Assembly (NCBI GenBank): GCA_035079385.1
Contig: JAVHKY010000024.1
Span: forward strand, 62,001 to 126,000
Reading direction: 5' to 3'
DNA: 64,000 nucleotides
Origin: Aspidiotus rigidus
Lineage: Eukaryota; Arthropoda; Insecta; Hemiptera; Diaspididae
Part shown: positions 12,335-24,569 of the stretch, piece after piece
Layout: the number at the start of each line of letters is the position of its first letter
Numbering within the stretch: position 1 is the first letter of the stretch
Position numbers and translations under genes: made by a program
The notes under the pieces: generated by a model
Databases searched by the model: none
What the model was told of the DNA's origin: nothing
The model's input: only the letters and a program-made list of their open reading frames with translations

Positions 12335-13270
12335 AATATATGAATACCGATAATTTGTGCGCTCTAGGGCAATACGAGTCTCCGTGGATTAGCCTGTCAT
12401 TGAAGGTAACTTTCCGTTGGATCTCAATATCTTGTCGGTTATGATCCTTATTTATCATAGAGATCCACAATGTTGAAATTCTTTGCCCCCTTTCAACGGT
12501 GAATTCGATAGATGGAAAGGTACTGGTCATCTGTTTAAGGAGACCGTCAAGACCATGCCACATCAACATTTCTTCTCCAGTAAATTACATGGCGAATTCC
12601 TTCATGGTTTGAGGTAAAAAACGAACATCTCATCCGAAAGTGGATCCTAACGAGAAGCCCATAGAGACACCAATATTGTTAGGGAATGCGTAAATTTTGC
12701 TACTCAACTTACAATAGTTTGGTTTCAGACAGGGCTCATTGGTTCGAGTATTCCTGTACACTGCAGATGTCGGGTACCTAGTAACACATAATGGTGTTTA
12801 CGAGAACAAACCAACCACATCAAAGGACACCAGCTCAGAGTGAGGAAGCCGATCTATGGACATCGTTTGTTCCGTGAGGGTCTCGGAATTCTTTCCTGCG
12901 TAAGGTGATGCCCAATTTGTGTGTGCTTTGATCCATTGGTCCAAACCGTCGGGGTGGACACAAATGAGACGAAGTGGTCGCGTGGGGGGGGGGGGTTGGA
13001 TTTGCTTTGCCGACCATAGCGAGGATGTATTTGATTTGATATTAAGATAGCCTTCTTCTGTTGCAGCTTGGAGATAATTTATTTTGAGCCATTATGAGAT
13101 TTGAAGCTGAAATTGTGGTCAATAGTCACATTACTTTCTAGAAGTAGTTGTGTTACTTTATTGTGACTACCCGCTTTTGTGACGACTCCCTCCTGGTCCT
13201 TAAGCTTCTTCTTCATGTTGTCTAAGGTGCGTTTTTCTAAGCCATCAGGCAGGAGTAGCTGCTGAGACAT
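12335..13270 (-). mobile_element. Penelope-like element remnant (reverse transcriptase core)
   Basis: Minus-strand translation in several frames gives 'SELVSFDVVGLFS' (RT motif A; the Asp is kept) near 12840-12795. It then gives 'CLKPNYCKLSSKIYAFPNN' with 'IGVSMGFSLG' (motif B) near 12730-12640, and 'MWHGLDGLLKQMTSTFPSIE' with 'HKLSVFIYF' near 12570-12335. The YxDD motif just before MWHG is lost in a damaged stretch. Upstream, 13270-13079 encodes a 63-residue N-terminal piece. The frame stops being Penelope-like exactly where the inverted-end element starts (12334), which suggests that element inserted into it. It is a dead copy. Confidence 0.75.
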
Positions 13271-16200
13271 AATGCGTTCCGTACATTGGTTCGCATCTAC
13301 ATCGCCTACCCCAACTCTTCATCAGCATTCCACCGGTTTACTCATATCTCCCTTTCGATCCCGTAGAGCTCTCCTGGAGGAGGTCACCACCATTAAGCAC
13401 AAGATTTGCATTGTTATGGATTCCCTCATCCGGAAGAAAGTCACTAGACTAGCACTTGACGGCACTGCATTACCTCGCACACAGCCACGTGAAAGAAGGA
13501 GGAAGAGATGAATCTGGTTGCCCTACTTGGGAAAATATACCTCAGGACTGGCTAGAATCCTAGCTCTACAACCTAAAAGATCCGGTAACTTGTGGGGGAC
13601 AGGGTATAAGGGTGAAACCAATCGCGCATTAGTCAAAAACATTAACGGTTGTGGAGCACTTAATCGAAGCGAGGCATCTCTGGTGAACTACTGAACCGTC
13701 AGAATGTGCTACAAAGCATAAAGATTAGTAACGTTTTTCATACTGTTCTCTTGAAATTAGGTATAAACCTTCCTTTCTCTTTTACCTCCTAGTTTATACA
13801 GTTCAGAATGACCATTATTCAATCTTTGCAGTTAATATTGAAATTTCTCAATTACTTTTGAGAATGCGGTAAAGGAACTGATAGAAGTTCTTGACAAGGT
13901 GAAGGTAGGTACTCAAAAAGACAAATTAAGATTGAATGAAACTCGAATACAACTCGTTCAAAATGCATTGAAGTTGAATGTCGACTTCAAAGAGAACGGG
14001 ATTGAAAAGAATTATGCTGGTATGAGTTTACATCGAGATTATTTATTTTTTTTTTAACCAAAAAAGAAGACTCTTCATTATTTCATTCTACGTGAGAAAA
14101 TACGAATAAGTAAAAAATTCTGTGTAAGTCCATTCCATTGAGTAGGAAAATTGCTAAGTTCTCTTTTCCTTCTCATTCTTTTATTTTATCAGAGTCAAGA
14201 AAGAAAGAAAGAAGTACCTCGTTTATTCACGACACCTCATTTTCCTACACTTCAACTTGAAGTATTCGACAGGTACACCTGTTTGACGTTTTTACCGGTA
14301 TATATTTTTTGGAATACTAATGTCTGCTCGTAGATCGATGTCATCTTGACATTTTATTCGGTTCTAAATAAAATGATGTCTATTTTTCAACTCAAACCTT
14401 GATAGGTAGGCTATACATTTAGTTGGAATCGATCATTCTGAGAAAAATTGAAGTTATTCTGATAAGGACTAAATATGCGGGGCGAGTGAGAGGAAAAAAA
14501 TCAATGACATCTCGTATCTTGATAGTAATACCTATATATCTACAAAATCGAAACGTTAGCACGAACATCAAATTATACATTAGGTATAGCGAAAACCAAA
14601 ACCCAGTTTTATCGATTCTATACCAAAAAATTTCACTCGAAAATTTCGAAGATTCTGCTCCACCGAGTACCTAATGTGAATTGCGAACGTTGAGTTTTAC
14701 AGCGCCGTATACGTATTTGTATTATTTTTCTAAAACTTTTAAATTGATACCATTATAACTGCGCGATTTTTTTTTTTCATTTTTATTTTCTCGAGGAACG
14801 AATACAATACTGCATAATCCATTTGATTAAGAATAACAAGCGTATTTTCGATAACATGAACGCGTAACGGGGAGCACATATTTCAAAGTTTTCGAGGGCA
14901 TAAAAGTTTGGCTCTAGATATCGTAGCAATTTCCTCTATAGCTCTCTTCTTTCGGTGCCTCTGCCTCATTCTACGCGACACTATGACCTAGTCTTTCGTA
15001 TCTTTTTTTCTAGTTTCAGCACGTTTCTCATAAATTTTTTTTGACTGTCGCATAAAATTATCGCGCGGCTTCTTTCCTCGCTGCAAATTTCGTATCAACG
15101 TCTTTTGAGTGTTTTCGAACTACTTCTGGCGGCTAAATCGACGAGATACTTATTTCTCTTATAGTGAGAAACTTACCTTTTACCACCGCATTCGAAATAG
15201 GTTACTCTCTCGGCACTCTTGAAAAAATACTTTTTATGAGCTTTACGACACACACAAAAGTGTAATAAATTGAGTTGTGTACACCATACCTACCGGTAAT
15301 ACACATTCTCGTACGTACATAAAGCAAGTTAGCTGTCACTCGACGACTGTCTCACATTGTGTCGGTGTCGACGTTCAATAATTTTCTAATTAGAGGAAAC
15401 ACATTCGCACTATGATATTATGGTATTGTACAGGTGTAGCAAACGCGTTAAAAATGTGATTTGTCGTCAACAAAACCTATTACCACCGCACATATGCGAC
15501 AAATGGCTCATTTCTCACTATACGAAAGCGCGACAGAGTTGGGCCGCACAACAACTCCGCTACGTGCGTTTGATTTATTTTTCGGAATTGTGGCGAAAAC
15601 TACCCACCAGTACATCCGACTATTACGATCTCACCTTTTTCTAGCGCCTGACAGCTATCATTATTCTCTGTATAAGCTTTAGAATACTCGTACTTTCATC
15701 TGATCTAAGCATGTGACAAAATTTCAGATCTTCGAAGTCTTTTGAGGCACATTGGACATTGAATAAAAGTTAGAAAATAGGTACGATCCTGAAAGTGCAA
15801 ACAGACTTCAACTCACAATCCCCTTCGTGCGAGGCGATTGCCAACAAAATCGGCCATAAAGATTGTGGTTGTGAGTTTAATTCCCACATAGAAATGAGAA
15901 TTTGATACACTCAACTTCTTTTTAAATAGATTATTAATTATTCTCTATTCGTCCTCCACGGGGTTAACAATGGCAGGGCTCAGTGACGGTTGGAGAGATA
16001 TTTATCGACTAAACCATTGCTACAAGCACCCCACAAATGTACCAAAGGTAAGGTTTATCAATGAGGGTGCTAGGAACTCTTATGCTTGAGGATAAGTTTG
16101 GATGTGGCTATTATCTGGGTGAATAGTTGACCTAATTATTGGTAAGAGAGAGCTACAGAGAATTGTAAAAACTTATGCTCAAAACTAGTGGTGATGTAGT

Positions 16201-16342
16201 AACTAAATAATGATGACGGCACTGCTGTCGTCAATGTCTACGCTTATTTGATGTCTCTGATTCACACAAAGTCTACGTCCAAGTTATCCTGTGTTGCACT
16301 GCTCTGTTCTCTGGCGTGTTTCTTCCTTTTGTCTTTGGTTTC
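13271..16342. other. No gene recognised apart from one possible exon
   Basis: Most of this stretch is AT-rich and unassigned. At 13862-14021 (plus) there is an open segment of 53 codons between a possible acceptor (TTACTTTTGAG) and a donor (GCTG|GTATGAGT). It is rich in K, E, L and V and reads '..NAVKELIEVLDKVKVG..' to '..NALKLNVDFKENGIEKN..'. It could be an exon of an unknown gene, but I recognise no family and no partner exons. Confidence 0.3.
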
Positions 16343-18190
<1,848 letters not shown>

Positions 18191-18234
18191 CGTTTCCTTT
18201 TTCTCGAATTTTCTCAGGCTCGGTCAATCTGATC

Positions 18235-18780
18235 TCAAGTTGGAGACTGGTCTCCTTCACATACATGCCACTGCGTCCTTACTGTCACCCTATACACCCC
18301 ACTCTTCTGAACCAGCAGAACAGGGTACTTTGACTTGACAAATAATCCCTTTACACTAACCGGGTTGTACAACGCTGGACGAAAGCCAAAAGGGTAAGTG
18401 ACGCGGCCCATCTTCAGGGAAAACTTCTCTAGGAACGGAAGCCTGATCCAACGCTTCCTACTGGAGCGGTTCAATATGCGAGGGAGGGGGTGTAATTGAG
18501 ATATTTTCTCGTAAGTTTCGTATGAACCATGAAATCGATGTCCAAATTGATCTCATTATTCCTGGCATAGGATTCAATGGTTATCAATTCCTCATGAAAA
18601 GCGGACTGAGTCCACGGGCCAACGGGATATGGATCAGTCGGTGGGGGGTAGCAGTCTTATTGGCAACAGAACAATATGACGACCCGTAGACAACAATATC
18701 AGTCAAAGTCCCAAACTCGTGGATACCAGCTCTTCCATAGATCGTCAAGTCCAGGTAATTTATAGAAAGTCGTTTGACTT
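18235..18780 (-). mobile_element. Penelope-like element remnant (C-terminal RT region plus start of GIY-YIG)
   Basis: Minus strand: 'IHEFGTLTDIVVYGSSYCS' (about 18735-18680), 'ELITIESYARNNEINLDID' with 'KLTRKYLNY' (about 18590-18500), 'SRKRWIRLPFLEKFSLKMG' and 'PFGFRPALYNPVSVKGLFVK' (about 18460-18345), then KSGVYRVTV at the nuclease start (about 18300). This is the same order as the copy at 4540-5330. The nuclease ends early and frameshifts occur. The R1-like element begins about 45 bp beyond its 3' side. Confidence 0.75.
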
Positions 18781-19379
18781 GCAGCGTAAATTTTATGGAA
18801 GGGTATTGTATGTTCAGATACGTAAGAAACTCACTAAGACAGAACGTCGTCTAAATACCTTTGCCAATAATAAAAACATGACTTAACGACACTTGGCCCA
18901 AAGAGCAAAGATTAGGTTCATGAATACCTCCGAAACGAATTAAGCCCACCTCCTCGAAAAATTAGTCGTTATATTTGCAAATATTCGGAGACCAGCAGAT
19001 AGTAAGCAGATCAAAAAATTCCTCTACCTCCTCATGAGGAATATTAGATTCAACGATCAGATCACCCACAGCCTGAGGAATATTCCAGTATACTGCATGC
19101 CAGGCGAAATATTACATTTTTCGTATAAAAAATTTTGTGACATCATCACCTCTAGCCTCAAGACTCTGTACTTTCGTGACGTCATCACTGTGTTACATAT
19201 TTCATGTGAACAAATTTTGGCGGATACCCCGCCCAGAAGAGACATGTCCATACCAATTTAGACCGGGCAAATGATAGGGTTGTTGATAATGAAACTGGGG
19301 AAGTTGATAAGGAAACAAGAAAATTAAAAAAATTATTTCCTTGAGAAGTGCGCTTCTAGCGCTGCCCGGTCCTAATGCC

Positions 19380-19900
19380 GACCACCAAGCTATAAATATA
19401 TCAGGAGAGGGATAAGGGGAAATTTCAACTATTGAGATGTGTATGAAGGAATGGAGGAAGACTGGGCAAAATTTTGACCGCTGAATTAGATATGGGAGAC
19501 GGGAATGATTTCCTCTTACCGAGCCATACAGATCAATGAGGAAGACTTAAAAAAATCTTGACCCTCGAACTATAGATATATCAGGAAAAGGGACTTCAAA
19601 AATATCCACCATCAAATTGTAGACGGAAGGGGAGAAGGCGATTTGGCAAAATTCCGATCACCAAACTATCAATATATCAAGAGAAAAGTAAAGAAAAATT
19701 TCGACCATTGAGGTATACAAGAGGGTGAGGAAAAAATTCCGACCACAAAGCTGTAAATATACCAGAAAAGGAACTAAGAATAATTTTGACCTTTGCGGGA
19801 GAAGAAAAATTAAGAAATTTTGACTACTGGGTTGTAAATATATCAGGAGAAGGACTCGAAAAATGTCTACCATTGAGGTGCATATATATTCAAATAAATG
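19380..19900 (-). repeat. Diverged minisatellite of the 46-48 bp family, opposite orientation
   Basis: The plus strand repeats blocks such as TATAAATATATCAGGAGAGG, then GACTT.AAAAATTTTGACC, then ATTGAG or TCGAACTAT, roughly every 45-60 bp. This is the reverse complement of the unit at 6935-7610, much more diverged. At least nine units can be followed. Open frames here are shadows. Confidence 0.7.
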
Positions 19901-20199
19901 ATGTCCGACCATCGAACTATGTAGATGATATAGAAAATATTGAGACCAGAAGAAAACTGGATGAAAATTTAAAACAAATCTCATGATTTTGATATTATGG
20001 AATTCAAGTTTGCTGAAAACTCTGAGTTCGAGCACGATTTGATCCAGAAAGAAAGTCCTTACTTTCCACCTCAACTGTCTATCACAGATGTTACTGAATC
20101 AAATAGTCAAAATTCTAGATCCATAAGTACTGAATGAGGTCGATATTACCACTCTCAGGCTTGAAAGGTGACAGGCCTCGACGATAGGAAAAAACACAC

Positions 20200-20508
20200 G
20201 GGTTCTTTAACGGAGATAAACGAGGGGGTGGCAAGGCACCTGTTTTATGGGGCACGTGGGATCGGAAAAATGTAGATTGTGACGTCACAAGGCTGACCTC
20301 TATGACGTCATCAAATTGTGACTTCACAGGCCCGGACTTTGGAGCTATATGTAATAGCTAGGAGGGGAACTTGGAAAAAACTGATCTATGACGTCACAGG
20401 CCCTGACCCCTGAGCGATATATGATAGTAGGACTCCGAGCTTTGCCTGCTGACCGGACAGCGGACGTTTTTTCCGAAAAACCCACCGATAAAACAGGTTT
20501 CCTGTTAA
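20200..20508 (+). mobile_element. Short non-autonomous element with inverted CACCTGTTTTAT ends (copy 3)
   Basis: The left end, TTCTTTAACGGAGATAAACG followed by AGG...GCACCTGTTTTATGGGG, matches the left part of copy 1. The right end, CCGATAAAACAGGTTTCCTG then TTAA, matches copies 1 and 2. Inside are CCGGACAGCGGACGTTTTTT, a TGACGTCA palindrome near 20303, a TGACGTCAC half near 20389, and a GAACTTGGAAAAAACTGATC block shared with copy 2. At about 310 bp it is MITE-like. There is no coding sequence. Confidence 0.5.
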
Positions 20509-21176
20509 AAAAGATCTCATATTGATTGTGGTCCTGATTGTGAGTTGCACGTTGGTAGAAAAATAAATACAGGTGGATGTTGAAGGAAAGAACGCACCAA
20601 TTTCTCCTACAACACAGACAGGCGGTGTTGTCATATTCGGAAAAGAACGACAAAAAGTGACAGGAAATAGCAGGAGATAAGAATGCGTTTACCGTACCAC
20701 CAAATATTGTTCAAGTGTGATGAGCAGAGAAACTCAGGAACTCGAGAAAAGCTTACTTCTATTTCAACAGCACATAATTGTCCTCTCAATACCCTATTCT
20801 CAAGGAAAAACTCCGTACACTAGGTGAAGCATGAGAAGAGATCCTCTAAATAATATTCAGTTAATTCAGAGACGCTTGGATATCGAATAAGAGAGACCAA
20901 ATCCGTGGAAATTAAACACTAGAAAATGTGAAAATTAAATAAGAAATCACTCTGCTTATATTCCTTCACTTATTGACTCATCTATACAAGACCAGGAAAG
21001 TGTTCAGGGTTTTCAAATTTGTACCGGCACAATACTATTTATTACCGTCTTATTTCCTCAAAAAAACTTCTCAATAGTGTTGACAGTTTTGATCAGATAT
21101 TAGCGGTTAAATATATTTGATTTTGTCACATTTTCCACAAATTGCCCTGGATTTACGAAAAATTATCTTTACTCAC
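20509..21176. other. Intron or 3' side of the TipE-like gene; next exon not identified
   Basis: The exon at 21177-21889 ends in a splice donor at 21176-21171 (minus), so this stretch should be intron of that gene. I could not identify a following exon down to 20509; the next exon may lie beyond the repeats. Confidence 0.4.
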
Positions 21177-21889
21177 CTATTTGGTTCAGTACTGTTCTGC
21201 TTCTCGGCAGATTTATGTTCACCGCTGCAATTGCAATGCATCACGCACAAAGACACCGACGACACAATACAAATGGCGAAAGGAATCGCGAAAAAATTAA
21301 CAATCGTATTCACTTGCTCGGTTCTATCGTATCGATTAAGAGCGACAGTCTTATTCTGTCGCGAATAGTAACACGGAAATGAGGCACCCACGATACCGTA
21401 TTTCGAGGTGAAATTCGTACAACGAACACCGGGAGGATATCCGCAACCTTTGATATTGACCAGCAACACGGCCTCGCGTAATTTGGAAGCGTCCGGATCG
21501 TCCGCGTTGGACGCGTTTTCGGCGTACTCGACGTAGATGTGGGTGCACCTGTAAAAGTCGCTCGTACACCCTTCGCGGCACGAACTCCACGAGCAGTTGA
21601 ACAGTCCACTGAAATCGTTTCGACGTGTCGTCACGCAAGTTACCGGTTCGGACACGAAATCCGCGATCAGCGTAGATATAGCCGGATCCACGTAAAGCGG
21701 CACCAAAAATAACAAAGACGTACCCGTAGTCATGGCAGTCATGGAGAAAAACAATGTCGTGTAGAACCAAACCTGTTCCCTTCTGGATTTCTGCTCGACC
21801 CGTTTTCGGCTATTGGCCAGCTCCGTCAATTTTTTCTTACGTAACTCCTGCAGAGGATCGAGCAACAATTCCGAGCTACCACTAGTCAT
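21177..21889 (-). CDS. TipE/TEH family sodium-channel auxiliary subunit (first coding exon, 237 codons plus 2 bases)
   Basis: TipE and its TEH relatives are two-pass membrane glycoproteins that raise expression and tune gating of insect Para voltage-gated sodium channels. Seen here: a basic N-terminal tail (residues 1-40), a first membrane segment (about 42-67, ending FLVPLYVDPA), and an extracellular loop. The loop contains the family block FNCSWSSCREGCTSDFYRC (97-115) and NIKGCGYPPGVRC (145-157). Cysteines lie at 85, 99, 104, 108, 115, 149, 157 and 173, and N-glycosylation sites at about 98, 125, 159 and 179. A second membrane segment spans about 193-218. The start is the ATG at 21887-21889. 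The exon ends AATAG|GTGAGT, so a short cytoplasmic tail is encoded elsewhere. The loop lacks the long insert of TipE itself, so a TEH1-like paralogue is more likely; that choice is inference. Confidence 0.88.
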
Positions 21890-23189
21890 GTCTCATCGTG
21901 AACCGCGAGGTGTATAAACTGAAGGTACTCCGCATTTTCCTCATTCGAAACTCGTGTAGCGCGTCGAGAAATATAGAAACTATAGTTATCCACCCAATGT
22001 TTCGACGCGTGCGCTCAACCCTTAGAACGTCGCGTATTCATCTGATGCGGCACAGTCAGTCTGCATTACATATTCAAACTTTGTCTCCACCAAATATGCG
22101 TACATTATCATATTCTCGACGTCGTAAAGAGTCTTCATTGAATTATTATTTATTTATAATAGGCCTTTCCCTTTGCCGAGTTTCGTATATCGCAAACGAT
22201 ACTCATATCTAATTCCTCCACCCCCACCCCCGAACCTTGGTAATCGAATTGAAAAATGATTATCGCACTCCAAACGCGTTCGGTAGAGCGTGTGACGCGT
22301 GAAACTCAATTTGAGTGCAATATTTCTCATTCGTCTTCAACCGTCATCATTATGTATTCGTATTTTTCTTCGTACGTGAGTACCTACACCCCCACATCTT
22401 CTACAAGTGCTATATAAGCTTCTTTTTCGACAAACGAGGCGGAAAATCACGGAAAGAAAACCCGAATATATCGAGCATAATACCGCTTAATTGAGAGACT
22501 TTATCGACGAGAGGCGCGATAGACAGCGGTTTGGCTGCCTATAGGGACGCTAAATCTTCATTATTGAATTTGACGACACAAATCGTTTCCGCAAATGGAA
22601 TATACGCGCAGCTTACACCTGTGCACGATCTTTCATCGTGTATTTGTACGACGCGAGAATATTTTTATTGAGTAGAAATGTTTTTATTGCGATGGAAAAA
22701 AATGATGGTCGGAATACGCCCTAACTTTTATGGGGGTCAACAAACTATACTGTAGGTATTCTATCATTTATTATAACTCAAAAACTACCGTATTGAATTC
22801 TATTTTTCGATTTAATGAAGTCTGCTTCGAGAATTCGTACTTTTATGAAAATACTGGGAGGGGGGTGGTAAAAAGTTTTCCTTGTCCGACCTGCGCATAA
22901 ATTTCACAAAAATATTTCCAAAAGCTCTCGAACAACAATTGATAAACAAACTTTCATAATTTGTCCCAACGATCAATCCAACATTAGTGATACTATAAAG
23001 AGGACGAATTCCGGAAGGTATATTGTGATTATACTGTCAATGGTGGTGGGATTGGAGGGGGGGAACTTTGCTGTGTACTGCAAAACCAGTCCATAAAGTC
23101 CCCGCCTCCTTTAAAAATTTTTAGTTAGAGTTAGAATTTGTGGCACATATTCAGAATTCGTCGAAAAATTGAATATGAAACAGCCCTAG
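21890..23189. other. Upstream region of the TipE-like gene; no gene recognised
   Basis: This presumably contains the promoter and 5' UTR of the minus-strand TipE-like gene. I see no clear core-promoter motif. The 104-codon plus-strand open frame at 21898-22212 lacks any recognisable domain and is not called. Confidence 0.4.
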
Positions 23190-24520
23190 GCACCGGCTAC
23201 GACCACACCTCCTTACTAAAAGACCTCCTCATCAACCCTTAATTACCTCTTCTCCCTATTCATTGCAATTATTCAACAGGGCCTTTATCTTGCACGCTGT
23301 TAATTGGCCATCATCTTTCCAGTACTAAAACTTGCTAGAGATTCCTCTCTTCCCGCATCTTACCAACCTACCACCCTGACTTCTGTCTCTGGCAAACTGA
23401 TCCAATAGAAACTATTCTGGTTCATTGAATCAAATAACGTCCTACCCCATATCAATACGGACTCTCCAAGCCACATCAGACATATCTTTAAATCGTCTAT
23501 TCTATGATCACGAAATGTTGTCTCTTTTTTTTTTTATTAAATTAACACGCCTTGCAAAGAAACTTAAGTCTTATGGGCTCGGATTGGGCAAATGAGCACA
23601 ATGCGGATGAATATGAATTGGATGGTGTTGTAAAAATAGGTGGATCAGAGGTAGTTCATCGTGTTTATGATTTTCCCACGATTGATTGAGAGGGAGTCGA
23701 AGAAAATGGAGGAAAGTTGTAAAACAGAGTGGATGAGGTTTCTCAATTTAGAAATTTTCTTCGAATTCCTTGAAGCGTTTCCCTGTGTCTGACATCACTA
23801 CATCTCCTCCAAAGAATATGACATTATAGCCTTCGAGGCAATTAACCAAACTCCTCCAATCTTTCCCAGGTCTTAAATAGTCTTCCCATCAACCCATTCA
23901 AACCGATGTCCCCAAGAATAAGTATGGAGTGTTCTTTTCTTCCTAATCGCTATAAATGACTTAACAAACAGTGTCAGCTTTCCCCTTACCAAACGCCTCT
24001 CTGCGGATTATTTCAACTTCCTACCACCAACAAGCAGCAAAACTACTCTAATTAAGCCTTGACCGAATCTTTAAATTACAAATATCGATTTTTAGACAAG
24101 AAAACTGTCGTATTAGTCTTTCGAAAAAGATACTCTCACCCTATGCCCCTTTCTTCTTCACGTCCTGTACCGTCTGCTTCTACAGAACATCGAAATTACC
24201 ATACAATCCTCTACCTAGTTCATGACTCTACGCCCTCCTCAACCTTCCATATCAAAATCTTGAGAGCAAAATGCCTGAATTCCTTGAACGTTCTCGAATA
24301 CCAGTAGCTCTTCAAAACATCCTGCTCCACCACTCTGTCTTTTCCTGTATCACAAACTCCCTCTCAATCAATCGTCATAAACACGATGAACTACCTTTGA
24401 TTCACCTATATTTCTACAACACCATCCAATCCATATTCATCCTCATTGTGCCCATTTGCCCAATCCGAGCCCAGAAGACTTAAGTTTCTTTGCGAGGCGT
24501 GTTAATGTAATAAAAAGAAA
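23190..24520 (+). mobile_element. LINE (jockey/CR1-type non-LTR retrotransposon) remnant, heavily degraded
   Basis: Degraded translation gives 'GYDHTSLLKDLL', an IIFPVLK..-like stretch, a 'RPTTLTSVSGKL'-like RT block and a QYG block (about 23200-23460). After an inverted interruption (23484-23740) a 'FLEAF..' region resumes (about 23760) and runs to the 3' block CCCAATCCGAGCCCAGAAG and an A-rich end near 24520. The same RT blocks are clearer in the copies at 34010-34500 and 37380-38570. Many stops and frameshifts; inactive. The exact clade cannot be fixed by eye. Confidence 0.6.
23484..23740 (-). repeat. Left arm of a LINE-3'-end fold-back
   Basis: Reverse complement of 24325-24563 with few differences over about 240 bp. 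It contains TAAATCGTCTATTCTATGAT, ACGAAATGTTGTCTCTTT, AACACGCCT.GCAAAGAAAC, TTAAGTCTT.TGGGCTCGG and ATTGGGCAAATG in order. The arms are separated by about 585 bp of degraded LINE. Confidence 0.9.
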
Positions 24521-24563
24521 GAGACAACATTTCGTAATCATAGAATAGACGATTTAAAGATAC
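24325..24563 (+). repeat. Right arm of a LINE-3'-end fold-back
   Basis: This arm includes the LINE 3' terminus (CCGAGCCCAGAAGACTTAAG) and about 45 bp beyond its A-rich tail. It pairs with 23484-23740. Because similarity continues past the tail into flanking sequence, a local inverted duplication fits better than two independent insertions. Confidence 0.9.
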
Positions 24564-24569
24564 AAATTT

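Noticed and set aside
21310..21770. Two further minus-strand frames inside the TipE-like exon
   Set aside because: Shadows in other frames of the clearly conserved TipE/TEH coding frame.
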